From Bacillota bacterium (GTDB lineage Bacteria > Bacillota > Clostridia > Oscillospirales > Ruminococcaceae): a DNA stretch of 64,000 nucleotides. Positions 1-7,989 of the stretch are shown here, piece by piece; the stretch's first letter is position 1, and each line of letters starts with the position of its first letter. The position numbers and the translations under genes are program-made. The notes under the pieces are model-generated. The model was not told the origin of the DNA and did not search any database. It worked only from the letters and a program-made list of their open reading frames with translations. Location of the stretch: contig JAEZYS010000003.1 of NCBI GenBank assembly GCA_023418925.1, positions 1 to 64,000 on the forward strand. The letters run 5' to 3'.

Positions 1-61
1 TGCTCGCAACCTTAATTCCTTGCTATATTTCTTGTTCTTATGACTTTTTCTTTGCATAACA

Positions 62-120
62 AATCCCCTTAATGTAGTCTTGAAATTTTTTCTTTTTCAA
101 GTGTCTACTCTAAGGGGATT
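62..120. terminator. Long imperfect hairpin after the ars-type operon
   Basis: The outer arms AATCCCCTTA and TAAGGGGATT are perfectly complementary. Inner arms (GTAGTCTTGAAA against TTTCAAGTGTCTAC) extend the stem with a small bulge. It lies 32 nt beyond the stop of the thioredoxin-like gene, so it probably ends that minus-strand operon. The U-run after it is weak, so it could instead be a processed or regulatory structure. Confidence 0.5.
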
Positions 121-151
121 ATATCAAGATACATCGTAAGGCATTGTTTTT

Positions 152-493
152 TTATGTTCTGACTTTTTGAAGAATTTTCGCAATCTCATCGGCTTTTAAA
201 ACCTTGCCGTAAGAAACAACCTTGCCGTCAACTACTAGGGCAGGCGTACTCATGACGCCATATGCTGCAATCTGTCCGAAATCTTTAACGTGATCTATTT
301 TTGTGTTCATGTTAAGTTGTTTAAGCGCCTCAAGAGTATTAGCTTCAAGCTGATTGCATTTTGCACATCCTGAACCAAGAATTTTCACACTAGCACCAGT
401 GGTTTTTGATTCTTCCGCTGCTTTCACAGCTTCTGCATTGCAGTTTCCGCCACAGCAGCAACCTTCTTCTTTTTTCTTACCGAACAAACTCAT
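152..493 (-). CDS. Thioredoxin-like small redox protein (MTH895/redox-active disulfide type)
   Basis: A 113-residue protein with a thioredoxin-like fold. The redox motif is C-A-K-C at residues 43-46, preceded by G-S-G, and the cis-proline is in the S-T-P-A segment near residue 84. An N-terminal tail (residues 1-20) carries an extra C-C-C-G-G-N-C cluster that could bind metal. It is the last gene of a minus-strand set with a C_GCAxxG_C_C protein, an ArsP-type permease and an ArsR regulator. Such small thioredoxins often accompany ArsP-type permeases, so a reducing or metalloid-handling role is inferred from context. The start at 493 has AAGGAG nearby. The exact substrate is unknown. Confidence 0.85.
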   Translation of the reverse strand: MSLFGKKKEEGCCCGGNCNAEAVKAAEESKTTGASVKILGSGCAKCNQLEANTLEALKQLNMNTKIDHVKDFGQIAAYGVMSTPALVVDGKVVSYGKVLKADEIAKILQKVRT

Positions 494-505
494 AAAAATT
501 CTCCT

Positions 506-949
506 TTACTTATATTCATTTAGAATTTCTTCAACTATTTCTACTGCGTCAGCAATCACCTTCGGACATACTGTATTGAATAAATTTTTTTCCTTTATTA
601 TCAGTTTGTTTTTAAGTATGGAAAGGTCATATCCAAGAAGATCCTTGCATACAATAGAATTATTTTTCTCACAGAACCGTCTGTTGAACTCTGTTGCTAT
701 TTCATAAGCCCTAAATTTTTCGCCATCGTTATCAGAATGACAGTGACCATATTTAAGTCCGAGAACCATAAGAGCACCTGCGACAGCCCCACAGATTTGT
801 CCGCATCTTGCACCACCGCCGAATTGTGTTGCGAGTTTAAGTGCCAACTCCTCCTCAATGCCCATTTCTGTTGCAAAAGTTGTGAATAAAGCTTGCGAGC
901 AGTTGAAATTGTTTGAAAAATAGTTTAATGCCTTTTCTTTGTGTGTCAT
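506..949 (-). CDS. C_GCAxxG_C_C family redox-type protein
   Basis: A 147-residue protein of the C_GCAxxG_C_C family. An N-terminal N-C-S-Q motif (Cys17) is followed by F-G-G-G-A-R-C-G-Q-I-C-G-A-V-A-G-A (Cys49, Cys53), then further cysteines toward the C-terminus. Members are thought to be cysteine-based redox or metal-binding proteins and often sit in operons with permeases and oxidoreductases. Here it lies 12 nt before the thioredoxin-like gene and 22 nt after the permease, so the three are probably co-transcribed. The family is confident from the motif; the function is not established. Confidence 0.85.
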   Translation of the reverse strand: MTHKEKALNYFSNNFNCSQALFTTFATEMGIEEELALKLATQFGGGARCGQICGAVAGALMVLGLKYGHCHSDNDGEKFRAYEIATEFNRRFCEKNNSIVCKDLLGYDLSILKNKLIIKEKNLFNTVCPKVIADAVEIVEEILNEYK

Positions 950-971
950 AATTTTTACTCCTTTTATTTTA

Positions 972-1982
972 TTAAAACAAGAATTGTAAAGCGTTGAAAA
1001 TGTATCCTACAAGAATTATTCCGACGATACAGATTGCAACAAATGTAGCAAGAAGTTTAGGTTTTACAGCTTTTCGAAGCATAATTATCGATGGAAGTGA
1101 AAGGGTTGTTACAGCCATCATGAATGATAGTACAGTACCAAGATTTGCACCCTTTGACAGTAATGCTTCTGCAACAGGGATTGTTCCGAAAATATCTGCA
1201 TACATAGGAGCTCCAAGCAGGGTTGCAAGAACTACACTTAAAGGATTTCCAGAACCAAGAACCTTTTCGACCCAGGTTTCAGGTATCCAGTTATGAATAA
1301 CTGCGCCAATACCAACGCCAACAATAATGTACGGGAAAACCTTTTTAAAAGTTGCTATGACTTGATCCTTTGCATATACTAATCTGTCTTTTTTAGTGAG
1401 TTCTATATTTTCAATATCAACCATTGAAGCTTTCTTTATAAACTCTTCAACGTATTTCTCCATGTGTAGTTTTTCAATCAGAGTACCGCCTGCAACCGCT
1501 ATAACCAATCCCAGAAACACATAGGCTATTGCTACTTCCCAACCAAATATGCTCATCAGTAAAACAAGCGAGCCAAGGTCAACCATTGGAGAAGAAATCA
1601 GAAATGAAAATGTTACACCAAGAGGGAGACCTGCGCTTGTGAACCCAATAAAAAGAGGTATAGATGAACAGGAACAGAACGGTGTAACAGTACCAAGCAG
1701 TGCAGAAATAGTGTTTGCCCCTATTCCATGAAAACGTCCCATTATTTTTTTACTTCGTTCAGGCGGGAAAAAACTTTGTATGTATGATATAATGAAAATT
1801 AAGAAGCAAAGCAGTATTGTTATCTTTATGACGTCATATAGGAAGAATTGTATACTTCCGCCTATTCTGGTTGTAATATCAATACCCAATAGGGTAATAA
1901 GCTTTCCGATTATTTCGTTAAGCCACTTCATACCTAGAACCTGATTCTGAATGAACAAGCCTATTTCTCTTAAAATCTGCAT
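972..1982 (-). CDS. ArsP/DUF318-type permease
   Basis: A 336-residue polytopic membrane protein. It carries the family signature T-P-F-C-S-C-S-S-I-P-L-F near residue 100, with the paired cysteines seen in ArsP/DUF318 permeases, a few of which export trivalent organoarsenicals. A long cytoplasmic loop separates two bundles of membrane helices. The start at 1982 has an ideal AAGGAGGTTTCAT-ATG context. The upstream ArsR regulator supports a metalloid or thiol-reactive substrate, but related permeases move other compounds, so arsenic is an inference. Confidence 0.85.
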   Translation of the reverse strand: MQILREIGLFIQNQVLGMKWLNEIIGKLITLLGIDITTRIGGSIQFFLYDVIKITILLCFLIFIISYIQSFFPPERSKKIMGRFHGIGANTISALLGTVTPFCSCSSIPLFIGFTSAGLPLGVTFSFLISSPMVDLGSLVLLMSIFGWEVAIAYVFLGLVIAVAGGTLIEKLHMEKYVEEFIKKASMVDIENIELTKKDRLVYAKDQVIATFKKVFPYIIVGVGIGAVIHNWIPETWVEKVLGSGNPLSVVLATLLGAPMYADIFGTIPVAEALLSKGANLGTVLSFMMAVTTLSLPSIIMLRKAVKPKLLATFVAICIVGIILVGYIFNALQFLF

Positions 1983-2040
1983 ATGAAACCTCCTTTATAA
2001 ATAGAAATATTTATATATATCTATTCGTATGTGATTATTA

Positions 2041-2062
2041 CTGGCAACCAAAAGATTGCCAG
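2041..2062 (-). terminator. Short hairpin between arsR and the permease
   Basis: Perfect arms CTGGCAA and TTGCCAG around a 8-nt loop, in the 109-nt gap between arsR and the permease. There is no clear U-run, so it may be an attenuator or a stabilising structure rather than a full terminator. Confidence 0.4.
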
Positions 2063-2091
2063 TATGATAAATTATATGCTGGTGAATTAAT

Positions 2092-2421
2092 TTAATTACA
2101 TTTATCTGTGTTGCAGCATTTCTTATAATTTTTGCATTGTTCTGCTGACAAGGTATACTTGCAGACCATTTCCCTCAATTTGCTGCTGCCATTTTCACAA
2201 ATAGAATAATGAATCCATTTTCCCTGTTTACATCCCTCAACAATTCCGGCATCACACAGAATTTTCATATGGTGAGAAAGGGTTGGCTGTGTAATAGACA
2301 ACTCTTCAAGCAAAACACAACCACATTTTTCTCCGCTTAAAAGCAATTCAAGAATTGCCAGACGATTTTCATCAGCAAGCGCCTTTATTATTCTGACATC
2401 TTCTGAATATCTGGTTGCCAT
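2092..2421 (-). CDS. ArsR/SmtB-family repressor
   Basis: A 109-residue winged-helix repressor. The recognition helix reads T-Q-P-T-L-S-H-H-M-K-I-L. The preceding helix carries C-G-C-V-L-L-E-E-L, matching the alpha-3 cysteine site that ArsR proteins use to sense As(III)/Sb(III), and a cysteine-rich C-terminal tail (C-K-N-Y-K-K-C-C-N-T-D-K-C) could add ligands. It heads the minus-strand operon with the permease and two redox proteins. A TTGACA-17-TATACT promoter lies directly upstream. Likely an autoregulated repressor released by metalloid binding; the identity of the ligand is inferred. Confidence 0.92.
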   Translation of the reverse strand: MATRYSEDVRIIKALADENRLAILELLLSGEKCGCVLLEELSITQPTLSHHMKILCDAGIVEGCKQGKWIHYSICENGSSKLREMVCKYTLSAEQCKNYKKCCNTDKCN

Positions 2422-2456
2422 ACATATACCTCACATTCATAATCTTCAATGCGTAA

Positions 2457-2485
2457 AGTATATCACACACATTGAACCTTGTCAA
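2457..2485 (-). promoter_or_regulatory. arsR promoter
   Basis: On the minus strand TTGACA (2480-2485) and TATACT (2457-2462) are separated by exactly 17 bp. An 11-nt motif TATATAAATAT just upstream is repeated in front of the permease gene, making it a candidate ArsR binding sequence. Confidence 0.75.
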
Positions 2486-2498
2486 TATATATTTATAT

Positions 2499-2542
2499 AA
2501 AAAACACACATATATCATAAAATGACTTACGATATATGTGTG
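2499..2542 (-). terminator. Terminator after the coiled-coil gene
   Basis: Minus-strand hairpin with perfect 12-bp arms (CACACATATATC / GATATATGTGTG) followed by six U residues. It ends transcription coming from the coaD-side operon before arsR. Confidence 0.85.
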
Positions 2543-2550
2543 CATTAATT

Positions 2551-3009
2551 TTATTTCCTTACCTGTGTATTTCTTACAGCCTGCTTTGTCTTTCTTATGT
2601 CTGCTAAATTATTCTGCATACATTCTTCAGCCTTTGTAAGAATATCTTCTATGTATTCATTACTTGCATTACGGACTTCCTTAGCCTTTGATTGAGACTG
2701 ATTAAGAAGTTCTGTTGCACGCTGTTTTGCAGCTTTTGTGATTTCGTCATTTGAAACAATTACCTTAGCACGTTCTTCTGCACGTCTGATAATAAGTTCT
2801 GCTTCTTTATTGGCATCAGCAATAATAGACTGTCTGTCATGTACAATCAGCTTTGCCTGCTTGATTTCCTGCGGCAGGTTAAGTCTGATGTCATTTATAC
2901 AGTCACGCATCTGATCACTGTCAATTATGGACTTTTTGACAGAAAAAGGTACACTTGCCGCTTTGTCAAGAATATCATCCATCATATCAAGAATATCATC
3001 TATTATCAT
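2551..3009 (-). CDS. Coiled-coil ATPase-subunit-like protein downstream of coaD
   Basis: A 152-residue, highly charged, almost wholly helical protein. The middle and C-terminal parts are rich in A/E/K/R with the heptad character of ATP synthase subunit B/E or DivIVA-like coiled coils; no catalytic motif is visible. Genes of this kind commonly follow coaD in clostridia. It lies 27 nt after coaD and ends at a strong terminator, so it is probably the last gene of that operon. Function unknown; an envelope or division-related scaffold is only a guess. Confidence 0.7.
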   Translation of the reverse strand: MIIDDILDMMDDILDKAASVPFSVKKSIIDSDQMRDCINDIRLNLPQEIKQAKLIVHDRQSIIADANKEAELIIRRAEERAKVIVSNDEITKAAKQRATELLNQSQSKAKEVRNASNEYIEDILTKAEECMQNNLADIRKTKQAVRNTQVRK

Positions 3010-3036
3010 GATGTTACACTTCCTTTACCAATAGTT

Positions 3037-3522
3037 TTATTTATGTTCTATCAGTCTCTTTTTAATATCATCCAGTATGCAGGCAGGTACAAAATGGCTT
3101 ATATCTCCGCCGTATAAAGCTATCTGCTTTACAACGCTTGAGGAAAGATACATATTTTCGGAGCTGGTTGTAAGAAAGACAGTTTCAGCACCGTCATAAA
3201 GTATTTTATTTGCAAGAGCCATCTGAAATTCGTATTCAAAGTCAGATACGGCTCTAAGCCCCTTGACTATAGCAACAGCACCTACATCCCTGATATACTC
3301 AGCAATCAGCCCTTCACATATATCCACAACAACATTGTCAAGATCAGCAGTTACTCTTCTTATAAGATCAACTCGTTCAACAACCGAGAAACTTGGATCT
3401 TTTGATGCATTTATTGATACGAGTACAATCACTTTGTCAAACAATTTTGATGCACGCTGTATAATGTCCCTGTGTCCGAATGTAACGGGGTCAAAACTTC
3501 CCGGGCAAACTGCAATTCTCAT
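3037..3522 (-). CDS. coaD: Phosphopantetheine adenylyltransferase
   Basis: A 161-residue protein that transfers AMP from ATP to 4'-phosphopantetheine, the fourth step of coenzyme A synthesis. The nucleotidyltransferase motif P-G-S-F-D-P-V-T-F-G-H is at residues 8-18, and the C-terminal S-S-S-V-V-K motif of the family is present near residue 128. Length is normal for bacterial CoaD. It sits between rsmD (upstream) and the coiled-coil gene, an arrangement typical of Firmicutes (rsmD-coaD). Confidence 0.96.
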   Translation of the reverse strand: MRIAVCPGSFDPVTFGHRDIIQRASKLFDKVIVLVSINASKDPSFSVVERVDLIRRVTADLDNVVVDICEGLIAEYIRDVGAVAIVKGLRAVSDFEYEFQMALANKILYDGAETVFLTTSSENMYLSSSVVKQIALYGGDISHFVPACILDDIKKRLIEHK

Positions 3523-3568
3523 ATAAGCATTTCCTCTGTAGATCAGTCAAAAATATAGACGGCATAAA

Positions 3569-4117
3569 TTATTCATTATTAAAATCAGTCCTGAATATTG
3601 TCACTTCTATTTTTCCGTATTTGTAGGTTTTGTTTTTTATAAGTTTCCCGACACTTTCAGGAAGTTCAAGACCTATCTCATGTTCACAAACAACAATGCC
3701 TCTTTCGGACATCTTCGGTTCAAGAATCGGCATAACCTGCATTATAAGACCCCTGTCGTAAGGCGGGTCTATAATAGCTATATCAAAAGTATTTCTGCAT
3801 GTTTTAATATAATCAAGGCTATCGATGTTAATAACATCTGCGTTATTTTCAAGAGCTGTTGTTTTTAGATTTTCTTTTGTAGCCTCAACAGCCTGTTTGC
3901 TTTTATCAATGAAGTATGCATGGCGGGCACCTCTTGACAAAGCTTCAATACCCATTTGCCCTGATCCTGAAAATAAGTCCAGAACCTCAGATCCCTCTAT
4001 ATCAAACTGAATGATTGAAAATATAGCTTCTTTAACTTTGTCTGTTGTCGGGCGGACATCGATTCCCTCGAGTGTTTTCAGACGTCGGCCACGTGCTGTT
4101 CCGGTAATTACTCGCAT
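3569..4117 (-). CDS. rsmD: 16S rRNA (guanine966-N2)-methyltransferase
   Basis: A 182-residue SAM-dependent methyltransferase that modifies G966 of 16S rRNA. It starts M-R-V-I-T-G-T-A-R-G-R-R-L as in the family, has the SAM-binding D-L-F-S-G-S-G-Q-M-G loop and the catalytic D-P-P-Y motif. I chose the ATG at 4117 because GAGGT lies 6-7 nt before it and homologous proteins begin there; a longer reading to 4180 would add 21 residues without family support. Next gene downstream is coaD. Confidence 0.95.
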   Translation of the reverse strand: MRVITGTARGRRLKTLEGIDVRPTTDKVKEAIFSIIQFDIEGSEVLDLFSGSGQMGIEALSRGARHAYFIDKSKQAVEATKENLKTTALENNADVINIDSLDYIKTCRNTFDIAIIDPPYDRGLIMQVMPILEPKMSERGIVVCEHEIGLELPESVGKLIKNKTYKYGKIEVTIFRTDFNNE

Positions 4118-4216
4118 ATTGACCTCACATAAAATTAATCTGTAAAGATTATTATAACCTAATAAAAGCTGTTTGTCCATAGCTTTTGAAATTTTTGTTA
4201 CCTGACAGACCTATAT

Positions 4217-6046
4217 TCAAAGCTGATTCTGTGCAAAATCATAGACCTGTTCGGCAAGCTCTCTGTTAATGCCTGCAGCTTTCATTATGTCTTCAATTGT
4301 TGCATTTTTAAATTCCTGTTTTGTTTTGAATTTCAAGAAAAGCATTTCAGCCTTTTTATCGCCAATGCCTTTAATCTTCGTAATTTCAAGTGCATAGGAA
4401 TTTTTTCTGTGTTTCTGACGCTGATAACTGATTGAGTATCTGTGAACTTCATCCTGAATTCTTGTCAGCAACATGAAGGCAGATTTTGTGCTTGAAACTG
4501 AAATTTCTTCTCCGGCAGAAGTAATAGCTCTTGTTCTGTGCTTGTTATCCTTGACCATTCCGTAAATAGGAACGTTGATTCCCATTGATCTCAACAAAGG
4601 CTCAACAGCACCTACATGCCCCTTGCCACCATCTAGGAGGATAAGGTCAGGCATACGTTTGAAACCCTCATCAGTTTCATTTTCATCCTGATAATGAGTA
4701 AATCTTCTTTCAATAATCTCCTGCATACATGCGTAGTCGTTTTGTATAGCAACTTCCTTGATTGAAAAACGCTTGTATGCTTTTTTCTGTGGGCGGCCGT
4801 TTTCAAACACAATCATTCCGGCTACCATAGCAGATGAGCCGAGGTTTGAAATATCATATGATTCAATATAAAGCGGCGGCTTTGAAAGTCCGAGAAGTTT
4901 TGCAAGCTCTTCAAGTGCTACAAGCTCCTGTGCCGTACGTCCGAGTTTAATAGAAAGATACTCACTTGCATTAGCTTTTGCAAGCATTACAAGCTTTAGT
5001 AGTTTTCCACGCTTAGGGGAGATTATGTCAACTGCATGCCCTGAATTTGTTCGCAGGAACTCCTGGATAATTTCAGTATTCTGCAAATCATCCTCAACAA
5101 GAACCTTCCGTGGAATTTCTCTGCCTGATTTATAGAACTGAACAATAAAATCTTCAAGCATATCAAGGTCAATTTCAGGTTCACCAAGGAAAAATTCTGC
5201 ACGGTCAAAAAGCCTTCCGTTGCGGTACATAATAACTGCTGCACATGTATCTGTACTGTTTTTGGAAAGAGCAATAATGTCGGTATCACGCATATCCTCA
5301 TCAATAATTTTTTGTGAATCAGCAGCTTTTGAAATTGCATTGATTCTGTCCCGAAGTTTTGCAGCAAGTTCAAAATCAAGCTCTTCCGCTGCATTGTTCA
5401 TTTGCTTTGTAAGACGTTCTACTGACGCCTCACTTCCGTTTTTAATATACTCAACAGCTTCACTGACTAATTTTCTGTAATCCTGTTCATTGATATTTCC
5501 CTGACATACACCCATGCATTGTTTGATGTAAAAGTTAAGGCAAGGGCGACCTCTTCCGATTTCCTGCGGGAATTTCCTTCTGCAGGTCGGAAGTGCAAAG
5601 AATTTATTTGCCTCAATGACAGCCTGTTTTGTAACAAACGAACTTGTGTAAGGGCCAATATATGTGCCGTCGGAGGTTTTCTGGAGTTCAGCTGTAATAC
5701 GTGGAAACGGCTCATCAGAAATTTTTATAAAGCTGTATCCCTTATCATCCTTCAGCAGAATATTATATTTAGGAGAATGCTGTTTTATCATTGAACATTC
5801 AAGAACAAGTGCCTCATATTCCGTGTCTGTAACAATAAAATCATAGTCAAATACATGAGAAACCATCTTTGCTACCTTAGGAGTATGGTCAGGGTTCTCA
5901 CGGAAATAGCTTGTAACTCTGTTTTTCAGATTTTTTGCTTTGCCGATATATATAATATGGCCTGTCTTGTCCTTCATCTGATAAACGCCAGGTGATGTAG
6001 TAAGCTTTGACGTCTTTTCACGAAGAAATGGAAGTCTTTCATTCAT
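4217..6046 (-). CDS. uvrC: Excinuclease ABC subunit C
   Basis: A 609-residue UvrC, the dual-incision nuclease of nucleotide excision repair. In order: GIY-YIG nuclease domain (T-S-P-G-V-Y with Y-I-G-K-A-K-N-L, about residues 15-95), a UVR motif that contacts UvrB (D-F-E-L-A-A-K-L-R-D, about 225-240), the RNase H-like endonuclease domain (E-S-Y-D-I-S-N and L-I-L-L-D-G-G-K-G motifs) and C-terminal helix-hairpin-helix (K-I-K-G-I-G-D-K-K). Full length. The gene stands 37 nt beyond the longest rsmD reading; uvrA and uvrB are not in the window. Confidence 0.97.
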   Translation of the reverse strand: MNERLPFLREKTSKLTTSPGVYQMKDKTGHIIYIGKAKNLKNRVTSYFRENPDHTPKVAKMVSHVFDYDFIVTDTEYEALVLECSMIKQHSPKYNILLKDDKGYSFIKISDEPFPRITAELQKTSDGTYIGPYTSSFVTKQAVIEANKFFALPTCRRKFPQEIGRGRPCLNFYIKQCMGVCQGNINEQDYRKLVSEAVEYIKNGSEASVERLTKQMNNAAEELDFELAAKLRDRINAISKAADSQKIIDEDMRDTDIIALSKNSTDTCAAVIMYRNGRLFDRAEFFLGEPEIDLDMLEDFIVQFYKSGREIPRKVLVEDDLQNTEIIQEFLRTNSGHAVDIISPKRGKLLKLVMLAKANASEYLSIKLGRTAQELVALEELAKLLGLSKPPLYIESYDISNLGSSAMVAGMIVFENGRPQKKAYKRFSIKEVAIQNDYACMQEIIERRFTHYQDENETDEGFKRMPDLILLDGGKGHVGAVEPLLRSMGINVPIYGMVKDNKHRTRAITSAGEEISVSSTKSAFMLLTRIQDEVHRYSISYQRQKHRKNSYALEITKIKGIGDKKAEMLFLKFKTKQEFKNATIEDIMKAAGINRELAEQVYDFAQNQL

Positions 6047-6074
6047 GGCTGTAACCCACCTCCCAAAGCATTAA

Positions 6075-6185
6075 GGCAATAACGCACAATACGTTTCTGT
6101 CGATTTTCAAAACAGGCTCAGCAACGTATTTTCGCTGTTTCTCAAATCGTCGAAACGTAGCCTGAGGCTTTGTGCGGTATAGCCT
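6075..6185. repeat. Intergenic nested palindrome of about 110 nt
   Basis: Between uvrC and the radical-SAM gene. Nested complementary arms: AGGC.ATA / TATAGCCT at the outside, CGCACAA / TTGTGCG, TACGTTTC / GAAACGTA and CGATTT / AAATCG inside, and AAACAG / CTGTTT near the centre. The right arm has a 10-nt insert that is itself a small palindrome. It resembles a miniature palindromic repeat (REP/MITE type) or a structured RNA; no coding potential is convincing. Confidence 0.55.
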
Positions 6186-6186
6186 C

Positions 6187-6218
6187 AAAAATAAAAAACA
6201 GGAATCCGAAAACTCCTG
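6187..6218 (-). terminator. Terminator after the radical-SAM gene
   Basis: Minus-strand CAGGA/TCCTG stem followed by TTTTTTATTTTT. It would end transcription of the 6266-7150 gene before uvrC. Confidence 0.65.
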
Positions 6219-6265
6219 CATGAAAATCTATATTAATTATAGCACATACCTATGTTTTGTCAACA

Positions 6266-7150
6266 TTACAGAAAACTTAACTGTATGCAATCATATCCAA
6301 GCTTATACGAACGGATAATATCTGTCATGTTGTAAACAATGCCATATTTGTCGCATTGTGCCTTGAAAATCTTCCAGAGTTCCTTTGCCTTTGGGGAAAT
6401 GCAGCTGTATTGTGTTCCGTAAGTTTTGATATACATTTCTTTTATGCCAGGGAACTTTTCATCAAGCTTGTCATAAAACCATTCACGCTGGTTCATTCTA
6501 AGAGTTACTCCAAATGATGGATATATATATTTAACACCGCATAGATGTGCATTTTCAATTATAGAAAGAATATTTTCTCTGGTATCGTTGATGAACGGAA
6601 GAATAGGCATCATCAGCAAGCCAACTTTAAGACCAGCATCAGAAAGCATTTTTGCAGCCTGAAAGCGCTCAGATGTTAGCGAAACATTAGGTTCAATTTT
6701 TTCGCATAAAGCATCGTCTGCTGTTGTCACAGTTATATTTACAAGAACAGGAGAATGCTCAGCAATGTCTTTAAGGATATCAATATCTCTTGTGACAAGT
6801 GTGCTTTTAGTATATATAGCAGTTCCGAATCCATATGCATTGATAAGTTCAAGAGTGTGACGAGTAAGTTCAAGTTCCTTTTCAAAAGGATTGTATGGGT
6901 CTGACATTGATCCCATCCCTACAACGCCTGTTTTGACTTTACTTCGTAAGTTATTTCTGATAATCTGAAGAGCATTTTCCTTTGCCCTAACCTTATCAAA
7001 ATTATCAATGTGGTAACAATCAGAGCGGCTGTCACAGTATATACAACCATGACAGCAACCCTTGTAAATATTCATGTTGTAATTTACTCCGAACCAGGAA
7101 TCAGTACCTTTAAAGGGAGAAATAATAGTTTTGGCAGGTATATATTCCAT
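6266..7150 (-). CDS. Radical-SAM protein, spore-photoproduct-lyase-like (SplB/Rv2578c type)
   Basis: A 294-residue radical-SAM enzyme. The cluster-binding motif is G-C-C-H-G-C-I-Y-C-D-S-R (CxxxCxxC) at about residues 32-42, followed by a TIM-barrel with an S-M-S-D-P-Y-N-P segment typical of the SplB-related group that binds one [4Fe-4S] and SAM. The start M-E-Y-I-P-A-K is usual for this group. It is not a typical spore photoproduct lyase in length or C-terminus, and its substrate is unknown. The neighbour upstream is spo0A. Confidence 0.85.
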   Translation of the reverse strand: MEYIPAKTIISPFKGTDSWFGVNYNMNIYKGCCHGCIYCDSRSDCYHIDNFDKVRAKENALQIIRNNLRSKVKTGVVGMGSMSDPYNPFEKELELTRHTLELINAYGFGTAIYTKSTLVTRDIDILKDIAEHSPVLVNITVTTADDALCEKIEPNVSLTSERFQAAKMLSDAGLKVGLLMMPILPFINDTRENILSIIENAHLCGVKYIYPSFGVTLRMNQREWFYDKLDEKFPGIKEMYIKTYGTQYSCISPKAKELWKIFKAQCDKYGIVYNMTDIIRSYKLGYDCIQLSFL

Positions 7151-7197
7151 TAAAACAAGTCCTTTATGTATATTTTAATATTTATAATACTATATGT

Positions 7198-7989
7198 TTA
7201 TGCATGCTTTACAAGCACTTTCTTATTAGCATTGTTTTTATATTTTAAACGGAGATTATCTGTTATGAGAGCAATAAATTCAGAGTTTGTTGGCTTGCCT
7301 TTTCCAACGCTTACTGTATAGCCGAACAGATTGTTTATTGTATCAATGTCCCCCCTGTCCCATGCAGTTTCAATTGCATGACGGATTGCTCTTTCAACTC
7401 TTGAAGCTGTTGTGTTGAACTTCTTTGCAACTGTAGGATAAAGCTGTTTTGTAACGCTTTCAAGCATTTCCTTGTCCTCAATTGAAAGCAGAATAGCTTC
7501 TCTGAGATAATGATACCCCTTGATATGAGCAGGAATACCAATTTGATGAATGATATCAGTAACGATGATTTCCATTTCTTCTTTGATTTCGTTGTTCTTA
7601 TCAGCGGAAATGTTAAGTGTGCTTGTAATTGAAGAGATTACATTAATCATAACTTCCGTATCAAAAGGCTTGAGAAGAAAATATGCATTGCTGCAGGACA
7701 TAATCTGATTTTCAATAAAGGAGTTGTTATATGCAGCTGTTACAATAAAGAAGGGTTTTTTGTATGCACTTGCCGAAATACGCTTAACGATTTCAAGAGC
7801 ATCAAGATTTGGCATAACAGCTTCGATAATTACAATATCAGGCATATCTTCTCTCAATGCGTCAAAAATAATCAGGCCGTCCTTTGGTTTGGTATAAGCA
7901 AAGTAGCCTGCTGCTCTGATTGCATTAGCAAACATGCATCCGAACTCTGTACTGTCATCGCCGATAAGAATTTTTACTTTGTTTGTCAT
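7198..7989 (-). CDS. spo0A: Sporulation master regulator Spo0A with Glu at the phospho-acceptor site
   Basis: A 263-residue response regulator: receiver domain (about 5-125) and the Spo0A DNA-binding domain (S-R-V-E-R-A-I-R-H-A-I-E and L-F-G-Y-T-V-S recognition region, about 150-260). The start at 7989 follows GGAGGT by 7 nt; the longer reading to 8019 would place this site inside the coding region. The acidic pair D-D, the Thr (I-V-T-A) and Lys (L-K-P-F) of the receiver active site are present, but residue 56, the phospho-acceptor Asp in known Spo0A, is Glu (I-I-E-A-V-M-P; codon GAA at 7824-7822). The following D-G is also D-A. This may be a phosphomimetic or phosphorylation-independent form. 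spoIVB is not adjacent. Confidence 0.95.
   Translation of the reverse strand: MTNKVKILIGDDSTEFGCMFANAIRAAGYFAYTKPKDGLIIFDALREDMPDIVIIEAVMPNLDALEIVKRISASAYKKPFFIVTAAYNNSFIENQIMSCSNAYFLLKPFDTEVMINVISSITSTLNISADKNNEIKEEMEIIVTDIIHQIGIPAHIKGYHYLREAILLSIEDKEMLESVTKQLYPTVAKKFNTTASRVERAIRHAIETAWDRGDIDTINNLFGYTVSVGKGKPTNSEFIALITDNLRLKYKNNANKKVLVKHA

Noticed and set aside
6039..6221. 60-codon reading on the minus strand between uvrC and the radical-SAM gene
   Set aside because: It runs through a palindromic element and a terminator, has no ribosome binding site, and its residues show no family pattern.
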